DNA of 64,000 nucleotides from Ilyomonas limi (GTDB taxonomy: Bacteria > Bacteroidota > Bacteroidia > Chitinophagales > Chitinophagaceae): assembly GCF_005233845.1 (NCBI RefSeq), contig NZ_SZQL01000009.1:158282-222281 (forward strand), in the 5' to 3' direction. Below the pieces are notes generated by a model. The model was not told the origin of the DNA. It saw only the letters and a program-made list of their open reading frames with translations, and did not search any database. How positions within the stretch are numbered: the first letter of the stretch is position 1; each line of letters begins with the position of its first letter. Shown in pieces: positions 52,822-60,800 of the stretch. A program made the translations under genes and the position numbers.

Positions 52822-53415
52822 CTTCGGCTAAAGCAGTTTGACTGGCTGCTTGTTAACCCAAGGTTTAAGCCTTGGGTTGACATAAATTGCTCATAAGCGG
52901 CTTTAGCCGAAGTTACTACAAGTAAATGATTGCTTATGTCGTACATCAAAATATGGATACATGCTGTTTGGGGAACTAAGAACCGATTGCCTTTATTGAA
53001 AGAACCAGTACTCTCCCAAGTGTGTAAGCATATTTTAGACAATGCAAAGGAAAAGGGTATTTATATTAACACCATTAACGGTTATGATGAGCATTTACAT
53101 ATTTTGATGTTGCTAAAGCACGATTGTAGTATTTCAAAGCAAATGCAGTTGCTAAATGGTGAATCTGCATTTTGGATAAATAAAAATAGTGTCACAAAAG
53201 CAAACTTTGAATGGGCAGATAAATATTTCGCAGCTTCTGTGAGCGATGATAAAATAGATAAAGTACGTGCTTATATATGCAATCAGCAAGAGCATCATAA
53301 GCGATATACATTTGCAGAAGAGTATAAATTATTTTTAAGAGGTATAGGCTATGAGAATGACTTAGGCTAAAGCCGTTTGATTTAGCTCGAAGTCCCAAGG
53401 CTGAAGCCTTGGGTT
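52822..53415 (+). mobile_element. IS200/IS605-like element with REP-type hairpin modules at both ends
   Basis: A single HUH transposase gene is flanked by the same module in direct orientation: GGCTAAAGCnGTTTGA (52826-52841 and 53365-53380, one mismatch), then after 13-15 bp a hairpin with CCCAAGG...CCTTGGGTT (52857-52878 and 53394-53415). The left module is also enclosed in a perfect 13-bp inverted repeat (CTTCGGCTAAAGC 52822-52834 with GCTTTAGCCGAAG 52900-52912), giving a branched structure. Lack of terminal inverted repeats for the whole element fits single-strand IS200/IS605 mobility. Exact ends are not determined. Confidence 0.75.
52936..53370 (+). CDS. IS200/IS605-like HUH (Y1) transposase
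   Basis: A protein of 144 residues, the size of IS200 TnpA. Motifs: IWIHAVWGTKNRLPLL at the N-terminus, HUH as HLH (His 53, His 55) in GYDEHLHILMLL, and the catalytic Tyr at 113 in YICNQQEHH. It would cut and join single-stranded DNA at hairpin ends. I chose the ATG at 52936; a TTG two codons earlier is also possible. The reading frame is intact, so the enzyme may be active. Hairpin modules on both sides resemble REP sequences handled by RAYT-type relatives. Confidence 0.9.
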   Translation: MSYIKIWIHAVWGTKNRLPLLKEPVLSQVCKHILDNAKEKGIYINTINGYDEHLHILMLLKHDCSISKQMQLLNGESAFWINKNSVTKANFEWADKYFAASVSDDKIDKVRAYICNQQEHHKRYTFAEEYKLFLRGIGYENDLG

Positions 53416-53480
53416 ACTTTATGATAGCTTCGATTTTTGCAGGTTGTAAGCCTTGCTTAATAATATTGTAAATGATATAA

Positions 53481-53508
53481 CAACTTTGCGCCTTCGCGCC
53501 TTCTTGGT
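53481..53508. repeat. Degenerate repeat of the CACAAAG type, inverted (copy 3)
   Basis: CAACTTTGCGCCTTCGCGCC then TTCTTGGT is the reverse-complement style of the repeats at 22220-22244 and 52714-52743, directly before nadB. Confidence 0.45.
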
Positions 53509-53522
53509 TAAAAAAATTGCTC

Positions 53523-55121
53523 ATGCAACAAACAGACTTTTTAGTAATCGGCTCCGGCATAGCAGGACTAACCTATGCTTTGAAAGTAGCTAATCATTTT
53601 CCCGACAAAACAGTAACGGTCATCACTAAAACGCAGGCAGATGAAACCAATACCAAATATGCGCAGGGCGGTGTAGCCGGCGTAATGGATGAAGAAAAAG
53701 ATTCATTTGAAAAACATATAGAAGATACACTGATTGCAGGTGATGGATTGTGCAACGAAAAGGTGGTAGAAATTGTGGTAAAAGAAGGCCCGGAGCGCAT
53801 CAACGAAATTATTGACTATGGTGCTGAGTTTGATAAAGACGCATCGGGCGAATATGCACTGGGGCGTGAAGGGGGGCATAGCGAGTTCCGCATATTGCAC
53901 CACAAAGATGTAACCGGCAAAGAAATGGAGCGGGCGCTGCTCGATAAGGTGGCAACATGCACAAACATCAAACTTATAAATCACTGCTTTGTGCTGGATT
54001 TATTAACACAGCATCATTTAGGTTATTTGGTTACCAAAGCTACGCCCGATATCTGCTGTTATGGCGTATATGTGCTAAATGAATACACTCAAAAAATAGA
54101 ACGCATTTTAGCCAAAATAACTGTGCTGGCCACCGGTGGCTGCGGGCAGGCATACCGCGCCACCACCAATCCCAAAATTGCCACCGGCGATGGTATTGCG
54201 ATGGTGTACCGCGCAAAAGGAAGAATAGAAAATATGGAGTTTATCCAGTTTCATCCTACTGCATTATACGAGCCGGGTGTGTCACCTTCTTTTCTCATTA
54301 CTGAGGCGGTGCGTGGCGATGGCGGCATATTGCGCAATAAAGATGGAGAGGCCTTTATGGAACGCTACGATGTGCGTAGAGATCTGGCACCACGCGATAT
54401 TGTAGCACGTGCTATAGACAGCGAAATGAAGCGCAACGGTACGGAGCATGTGTATCTGGATTGCCGGCACATGGATAAAGAAAAATTCATTCATCATTTC
54501 CCGAATATTTATGAGAAGTGCCTGAGCATTGGCATTGATGTAATGCAACAAATGATACCGGTAGCGCCAGCGGCACATTACAGTTGCGGCGGCATTAAAA
54601 CCGATGAATGGGCGCGTACTTCTATACAGCATTTATATGCCTGTGGTGAATGTGCAAGCACGGGTTTGCATGGAGCCAACCGCCTTGCCAGCAACAGCTT
54701 GCTGGAAGCCATGGTATTTGCACATCGTGCTTTTTTGGATAGCGTTGGAAAGGTTAATGCCATTGATTTTGAAGAAAAAATTCCATCGTGGAATGAAGAA
54801 GGAACCACAGAGCCTAAAGAAATGATTTTAATAACGCAAAGCGTAAAAGAATTACAACAAATCATGAGCGATTATGTGGGCATTGTACGCACCGATGTGC
54901 GCCTGCAGCGTGCCACGAGGCGATTGGATTTGTTGTTTGAAGAAACAGAAGCGTTGTATAAAGCTACCCGTGTATCGCCACAATTATTTGAATTGCGCAA
55001 TATCATTACAGTAGGCTACTTAATAGTAAAAGGCGCCACTTTCCGCAAAGAGAGCCGCGGCTTACACTTCAATACCGATCATCCGCAAAAGAGCGATTTG
55101 CTGCAGAATATTATTTTGTAA
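53523..55121 (+). CDS. nadB: L-aspartate oxidase
   Basis: A protein of 532 residues. The FAD-binding N-terminus is TDFLVIGSGIAGLTYALKVA, followed by KYAQGGVAGVMDEEKDSFEKHIEDTLIAGDGLC, REGGHSEFRILHHKDVTGKEM, ATGGCGQAYRATTNPKIATGDG, and the catalytic-domain HYSCGGIKTDEWART and GANRLASNSLLEAMVFAHRA. It oxidises L-aspartate to iminoaspartate in de novo NAD synthesis. The start is the ATG at 53523, two codons after an in-frame TTG. nadA and nadC are not in the window. The gene is next to the transposable element but intact. Confidence 0.96.
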   Translation: MQQTDFLVIGSGIAGLTYALKVANHFPDKTVTVITKTQADETNTKYAQGGVAGVMDEEKDSFEKHIEDTLIAGDGLCNEKVVEIVVKEGPERINEIIDYGAEFDKDASGEYALGREGGHSEFRILHHKDVTGKEMERALLDKVATCTNIKLINHCFVLDLLTQHHLGYLVTKATPDICCYGVYVLNEYTQKIERILAKITVLATGGCGQAYRATTNPKIATGDGIAMVYRAKGRIENMEFIQFHPTALYEPGVSPSFLITEAVRGDGGILRNKDGEAFMERYDVRRDLAPRDIVARAIDSEMKRNGTEHVYLDCRHMDKEKFIHHFPNIYEKCLSIGIDVMQQMIPVAPAAHYSCGGIKTDEWARTSIQHLYACGECASTGLHGANRLASNSLLEAMVFAHRAFLDSVGKVNAIDFEEKIPSWNEEGTTEPKEMILITQSVKELQQIMSDYVGIVRTDVRLQRATRRLDLLFEETEALYKATRVSPQLFELRNIITVGYLIVKGATFRKESRGLHFNTDHPQKSDLLQNIIL

Positions 55122-55279
55122 GTATTACTTTGGATAATGATGATATTAATAAATACACTGATTATTGTGCTGGATTAATACATTACCACCTTAATATGCC
55201 TGGAACTGTAAAATTCAACATCAGTTTAATCTGCTGTCTTCATCAGTATCATCATTATTTAAAGTAAGCCGCACACCAA

Positions 55280-55287
55280 TATCTTTG
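55280..55287 (+). promoter_or_regulatory. -7 box directly in front of the acyltransferase start
   Basis: TATCTTTG is a perfect TAnnTTTG box ending only 5 bp before the ATG at 55293. If used, the transcript would be leaderless or nearly so. The -33 TTG is not evident. Confidence 0.45.
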
Positions 55288-55292
55288 CTTTC

Positions 55293-56165
55293 ATGTACTA
55301 CGTCGTGTATGGCTTTTTTTATTTGTTTTCCCTGCTGCCGTTTTGGTTGATGTATCTGCTGAGCGATAGCATTTCTTTTTTATTATATTATATTATTCGT
55401 TACCGGAGGGCAGTGGTAAAGCGAAATATTGCCATTGCTTTTCCCGAAAAAGCAGAACAGGAGAGAAGGAAAATTGAACGGGCATTTTACACGCATTTTA
55501 CCGATAACTGGATAGAATTTATCAAGCTGTTTTCTATTTCTGAAAAAGAATTGAACAGGCGTTTTACAGCCAATTATGAGCTGCTGGATGAGCTATACAA
55601 CAATGGGTACAATGTGCAAACGCACCTTGGGCATTTTTTTAACTGGGAGTATGCAAATATGGCTTACGGCATGAATATCAAACATCCGTTTGTAGCGGTG
55701 TACCGGCCGCTTAGCAGTAAAGTAATGGATAAGATTTTGTATAAGGTGCGTACGCGTTTCAATTCTCATCTTATTTCAGCCTACAATTTCAGGAAAGAGT
55801 TTGCACCATTTATGCGCAAACGGTATTTGCTTGTGCTGATAGCCGATCAAAAAGAATTTCCCCGAAAAGCTTACTGGGCACCCTTTTTTAGCAAAATGGC
55901 CACTTTTGTACAAGGCCCCGAGCGTACGGCACGCCTGAATAATGCAGCGATAACAATGGGTAAAATAAAACGGGTAAAGCGAGGTTATTATATTTCGGAA
56001 GTGATACTGCTTACCACCGAGCCGCGCAGCCTCCCCGAAGGCGAAATAACAAAGCGTATGATTGCCTTTATTGAAGATACTATACGCGAGCAACCGGCTA
56101 ACTACCTGTGGAGTCATGACCGCTGGAAATACACTTTCGACCTGCAAAAGCACACGGCTTTATAA
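55293..56165 (+). CDS. Lysophospholipid/lipid A acyltransferase family protein (LpxL-like)
   Basis: A protein of 290 residues with an N-terminal membrane helix region (FFYLFSLLPFWLMYLLSD) and the HtrB/LpxL acyltransferase signature. The catalytic H-x4-E is in HLGHFFNWEYANM, later segments are YRPLSSKVMDKIL and LVLIADQKEFPRKAYWAPFF, and the C-terminus YLWSHDRWKY is typical of this group. It probably adds a secondary acyl chain to lipid A or a related lipid at the inner membrane. It is a single gene between nadB and the small envelope cassette. Confidence 0.92.
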   Translation: MYYVVYGFFYLFSLLPFWLMYLLSDSISFLLYYIIRYRRAVVKRNIAIAFPEKAEQERRKIERAFYTHFTDNWIEFIKLFSISEKELNRRFTANYELLDELYNNGYNVQTHLGHFFNWEYANMAYGMNIKHPFVAVYRPLSSKVMDKILYKVRTRFNSHLISAYNFRKEFAPFMRKRYLLVLIADQKEFPRKAYWAPFFSKMATFVQGPERTARLNNAAITMGKIKRVKRGYYISEVILLTTEPRSLPEGEITKRMIAFIEDTIREQPANYLWSHDRWKYTFDLQKHTAL

Positions 56166-56186
56166 ATTAATACTACTTGTTTATTG

Positions 56187-56219
56187 GCAGGCATTTATTT
56201 GCCTGTTTTATTGTTTTTG
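56187..56219 (+). terminator. Intrinsic terminator of the acyltransferase gene
   Basis: CAGGCA-tttatt-TGCCTG (56188-56205) followed by TTTTATTGTTTTT, 22 bp after the stop. The stem is short but the T run is good. Confidence 0.6.
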
Positions 56220-56346
56220 TTTGATTATGTGGATTTTATACCACGAACACTGCTATACATTTCCATAATAAAGTATGCTAATATATTGTGGTATAATGCT
56301 TGCATAAGTGTAGCTGTTATTCAATCATTCAAAAAATAATAATCGT

Positions 56347-56637
56347 ATGAGCAACTCAAAATTTGTTGCAGGCCTCATTCTCGGTGCGGCTGCAGGTGTA
56401 TTCATCGCCATTTTTGCCAACTCCGATAAAGGTCAGGAACTGATAGATACGGTGAAAGACAAAGCCAGCGACCTTACAGACAGCGTAAAAGATTCGGTGA
56501 AAGGCACGTATAGTGATACCAGCGATGAAGTAAGTGATTGGATTGAAAAGGGAAAGAAATTCCTCTCGATGCTTGAAGGAAAAGCAAAAGATGTTAAAAG
56601 TAAAGCAAAAGATGTAGCCGATGCAGCCACAGCCTAA
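56347..56637 (+). CDS. YtxH domain-containing protein
   Basis: A protein of 96 residues. The N-terminal FVAGLILGAAAGVFIAIFAN is the glycine-rich membrane segment of YtxH proteins, followed by SDKGQELIDTVKDKASDLTDSVKDSVK, an amphipathic repeat-rich helix. Homologues are small stress-related membrane proteins of unknown mechanism. It heads a tight unit: the next gene overlaps it by 17 bp in another frame. Confidence 0.88.
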   Translation: MSNSKFVAGLILGAAAGVFIAIFANSDKGQELIDTVKDKASDLTDSVKDSVKGTYSDTSDEVSDWIEKGKKFLSMLEGKAKDVKSKAKDVADAATA

Positions 56638-57082
56638 TCATATCAACATTACAGTAGAGGAAAAGCGCGGGCCCGAAACCAGCTTTGAACAGGAAACTCG
56701 TGCCGAGCAGGAATCTGCTTCTGCTGAGCAGGAATCTAATTTTTTTACAGATACTATCAACCTGATAAAGCAGTATGTAAGCGACCGTATTACGCTTATC
56801 AAATTGCAGTCAATAGAAAAGGTTTCCACACTGGCAGCAAGTATTGCTTCGGCTGTAACGCTGGCAGTATTGGGCTTGTTTTTCCTTATATTTTTCAGCA
56901 TCACACTCGGCTTTTTATTTTCTTACTGGCTCGATAGTGAGATTGCCGGCTTTGGTATTGTTGCAGGTATTTACCTCATCCTTATCATTATCATTGTTGT
57001 CTTTGGCAAAAAGATATTCGGCAACCTGATAACCAAAAAAATCATTCAAAATTCCTTTAAGAAAAAAGATGGCAAGCAATAG
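56621..57082 (+). CDS. Phage holin family / Holin-X-like membrane protein
   Basis: A protein of 153 residues. A Gln/Glu-rich hydrophilic N-terminus (1-42) is followed by an amphipathic helix (DTINLIKQYVSDRITLIKLQSIEKVS) and two transmembrane hairpin helices (about 66-95 and 107-130), then a basic C-terminus. This is the layout of the Actinobacterial holin-X/phage holin 3 superfamily members, which in non-phage contexts are small envelope proteins. There is no lysis module nearby, so a true holin role is unlikely. It overlaps its neighbours on both sides (17 and 14 bp). Confidence 0.82.
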   Translation: MQPQPNHINITVEEKRGPETSFEQETRAEQESASAEQESNFFTDTINLIKQYVSDRITLIKLQSIEKVSTLAASIASAVTLAVLGLFFLIFFSITLGFLFSYWLDSEIAGFGIVAGIYLILIIIIVVFGKKIFGNLITKKIIQNSFKKKDGKQ

Positions 57083-57482
57083 CAGAGATTTATCGCATAT
57101 TCAATCGCTCAGCGACCTGCAAAATGAAATAAAAAACATTAAGGCGGGGCTGATTGTGCAGGAAGCACAACTGCAGGAGCGGCGCAAGCATTTGCCACAG
57201 GCAGCCAAGCAATATGCTATACGAAAACTATTGCCGGCTACCATCAAAAAAGTAGTGCCGTTTGTATTAACCAAAGGTGCAGTAGCCAGGACATTCGGCT
57301 TTCTGCGCAATGCGTTCGGGTTAATATCGGTAATTAAAAAGCAAAAAAGTAAAGGACTAAAAAGTACCCTTCTTAACACTGCCAAAAAGATAGGCGCTGC
57401 GGCTGCTGCAAAAGGCATTATGAACTGGATTAAAAATCGTAAACATCGTCATCCATCATCCCAAAAAATAGAAGTAATATGA
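57069..57482 (+). CDS. Small basic protein of the YtxH-holin cassette, unknown function
   Basis: A protein of 137 residues, strongly basic, with an N-terminal helix (SLSDLQNEIKNIKAGLIVQEAQLQ) likely to form a coiled coil and two weak hydrophobic stretches (VVPFVLTKGAVARTFGFLRNAFGLISVI and IGAAAAAKGIMNWI). No domain was recognised. Overlaps of 14 bp with the holin-like gene and 4 bp (ATGA) with the next gene show translational coupling. It may associate with the membrane or with the holin-like protein. Confidence 0.75.
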   Translation: MASNSRDLSHIQSLSDLQNEIKNIKAGLIVQEAQLQERRKHLPQAAKQYAIRKLLPATIKKVVPFVLTKGAVARTFGFLRNAFGLISVIKKQKSKGLKSTLLNTAKKIGAAAAAKGIMNWIKNRKHRHPSSQKIEVI

Positions 57483-57625
57483 GAAGTATTCTGTACATCA
57501 TTGCTGTTATTTGTATCATCGGCTGGCTGCTCGGTTTCTTTGTTTATTCGGCTACCGGATTGATACATATTCTGTTGGTGTTAGCAATTATTGCTATTTT
57601 AATTGGAGTTATACGCGGCGCATAA
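57479..57625 (+). CDS. Small membrane protein, DUF5670/lmo0937-like
   Basis: A protein of 48 residues with two transmembrane helices: ILYIIAVICIIGWLLGFFVY and LIHILLVLAIIAILIGVI. This pattern, including the WLLGFF turn and the C-terminal IRGA, is that of the lmo0937 family of tiny membrane proteins. It starts by ATGA overlap with the previous gene and is the last gene of the cassette. Function unknown; such genes often respond to envelope or general stress. Confidence 0.85.
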   Translation: MRSILYIIAVICIIGWLLGFFVYSATGLIHILLVLAIIAILIGVIRGA

Positions 57626-57715
57626 CCCTGCCGCCTACTAATTCCTTTTTTATTGTTGCTTTTGCCATACAGGCAAATAGCTACACACTGTAAGGAATTG
57701 ACATTTTTTGAGATA

Positions 57716-57754
57716 AAGCAGCAGGCTTAAAAAGTTTTTTAAGCCTGCTGCTTA
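57716..57754 (+). terminator. Intrinsic terminator of the YtxH-holin cassette
   Basis: AAGCAGCAGGCTTAAAA and TTTTAAGCCTGCTGCTT form a 17-bp stem, with T6 inside the loop side and TATATA after it, about 90 bp after the last gene. Confidence 0.85.
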
Positions 57755-57855
57755 TATAACCCGCTTTTTATTTGTTTAGTATTGTTTTTGCAACTCTTAA
57801 GATTAATAGTAAACACCTGCGCAAAGAGAGCGTTAATAACTAAAGCTGCAATGTT

Positions 57856-60800
57856 TTGAATCGTATTGTAAAAAGAATTTTAGTCATATTAGGCTGGATA
57901 GTGGGAATCGTTATTTTCCTGGTGTTGCTGGTGTTTGTTGCAATACAAATACCGGCTGTGCAAAACTTTGCAAAAAACAAGGCAGTTGCATTTCTGGAGA
58001 AAAAAATCGGAACCAAAGTATCCATTGGCAAGCTGCGTATTGACTTTCCGGAGCGTATTGTTTTATCTAATATTTATTTTGAAGACCAGCACAAAGACAC
58101 GTTGTTGGCAGGTAAGGAAATACGCGTGGATATTGCCTTATTCAAGTTATTAAGCAACGAAGTGAATGTGGATTATATTGGGCTCGATGGCATAAGAGCC
58201 AATATTTACCGCATGCAACCCGATACCGCTTTTAACTATGAGTATATTGTAAAAGCCTTTGCCAGTGAACAAAAAGATACCACCCAAAAAGATACTACCA
58301 GCAACCTGCAGTTTCATTTAGATAAAATTGTACTGCACAACATTGTAGCTACTTTTAAAGACGATAATACCGGCAACGATGTGTATTTCAGCCTCGGCAA
58401 TTTTGAAACACATATCAACAAGTTCGATCTTGATCACCAGGTGTATGGCATTCCCAGTATTGATATTGCCAACATCAACACCCGCATTTACCAATACAAA
58501 CCGTTGGTGCAGGAAGATACTTCATACAGCGGTCCTCAGAATCCTGCTGAATCACCCGAGGCGCCCGTCATTAACCTTGGCAGCCTTAGCCTGCGAAATA
58601 TTAATTTTAATTATAAAAATGACGTATCGGCGCTCTATACCGATTTGAATTTGGGCGAATTAATTACCCATCCCGATACGCTTGATATAACGCAATTGCA
58701 TATAAAGCTAAAAGACATTGCACTCAACAATACAAGGGCTAAAGTTGTATTGGGCAAAACTGAAGAAGCGCAATACACTAAGGAAGTGGTGGCGCAGCAA
58801 ACGGGCGAGCAATTAAAGAATCCGTGGAAGTTTGAAATTGGTACGGTAAGCTTCAACAACAATACGTTTGCATTCGACAACAATGCCAATCCCAAAGCAC
58901 CAGAAGGTATTGATTTCAGCCATCTGCATATTGATTCGCTTACGATTCAGGGGGATAGCCTTGCATTTACGCCATCGGTATATGCAGGCAATATTCGCCA
59001 GATTTCTTTTAAAGAACAAAGCGGGTTTGATTTACGCAAGCTGCAAACAGATTTTGTATATAGCGATACTGGCGCAAGCCTTACCAATTTTGTATTACAA
59101 ACCGATAAAACAACACTGCAAAACAAAATTATTGCAACCTGGCCATCGCTCGATGCTATCTCCAAACAGCCGGGTAATATGTATCTTAATATTGATCTTA
59201 CCAACTCGCAAATTGGTGTAAAAGATATTATCACTTTTATGCCTACTTTCAAGCGCAACATGCGTGGCAGGGAGAATGCAGTGCTGAAGTTAAATACAAT
59301 AGTAAAGGGGTATGTAAAAGATTTATCCATCCCTGTATTTGATATAAGTGGCTATGGCAATACGGTAGTAGATTTGTCGGGCAGAATAAAGGGATTGCCC
59401 AATGCCAGCACAGCATACATGGATATTGACATCAATCAGATACGCTCTACAAAAGCTGATTTGCTGCCGTTCATTCCATCAAAGGAATTAGCCAATTTCC
59501 GCTTGCCCGATAATTTGTTTTTGAAAGGATATTTTAGAGGAAATGCGAAGGACTTCAACACCCAACTTGCCCTGCGCACCAACAGGGGCAATATTGATGT
59601 ATCAGGTGGCATGCACCCCAGCAAACCCTATAGTGTAAAGGCCGTTGTTAACCGGCTGGATGCAGGCTACTTACTAAAACAGGAAAAAAATGTCGGTATC
59701 ATCTCGTTCGATGCTAATGTGAGTGGTACCGGCACTAACCTGAAAACGGCTAATATCAGGTATGCGTTACGCGTATTATCAGCACAGGTAAAAGGGTATA
59801 ATTATCACGACCTTGATTTGAATGGTACGTTGAGTAATGGCGTGGCTGTTATCAACAGCAACATGAACGATCCCAACATTACGCTCAACCTCGATGCAAC
59901 GGCAGATATAAAACCAAAATATCCAGCAGTAAAACTGGATTTGCTGGTGGATACAATTGATCTTCATGCCCTGCACCTGGTAACTGATACAATGGCTTTT
60001 CATGGTCATGTTATGGCTGATGTGCCGGTAAGTAACATTGATTCACTTATTGGTTCTGTATATTTAAATGATTTGATAATTACGCAAGGCACCAATACTT
60101 ATTATGCAGATAGTCTTTCACTGATAGCTGATGCCAATGCACAACAAAAAAGCATTGTTTTACAGTCCAACCCTATTAACCTGAATTTAGTTGGTCAATA
60201 TAAACTGACTGAAATAGGTACCGCATTGCAGCAGACTATCAATCAGTATTACAATCTGCCCGGTTTTAAGCCGCAACCATTTGCACCACAAAACTGGGAA
60301 CTGAATGGCAGTGTTGTTCCAAGGGGTATGTTGCTACAGTTTGTGCCTACGCTCAAGGGCAGCGATTCACTGGCATTACATGTTGCTTTTAACAGTACCG
60401 CAAACGATTTAAAATTGTCGCTGCAAGACAGGATGATAATAATGAATCAACTGCAGATTGACAGCCTTAATGTGATGGCGCAAACCAACGCTGAAAAGCT
60501 GGATGTGACAGCAAACTTTGATAAGCTCATCAATGGTACTTTCAAGCTTTATAATACTGCACTCAACGCCGGTATTGCAAACAATTCGTTAGATTTTAAT
60601 GCTAATACAAAAGATTTAAATGATAAAACACAGTTTACATTGGGCGGCTTGCTCAACCAAATAAAAAACGGCGTTCAATTTAGCCTGAAGGATAGCCTGC
60701 TGCTCGATTATCAGCCGTGGGATGTGGGTGAAAACAATTTTATAAGGTACGATTCTGTTGCCGGTATTCTGGTCAATAATTTTTCGTTAAGCCAAAATGG

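Noticed and set aside
52801-53420. The transposase insertion disrupting lysS or nadB
   Set aside because: Both flanking genes are full length, and the lysS promoter and nadB start lie outside the element.
56621-57082. Phage lysis module or prophage remnant
   Set aside because: The holin-like gene lacks any endolysin, portal, capsid or integrase neighbour and sits in a cassette of cellular small envelope genes.
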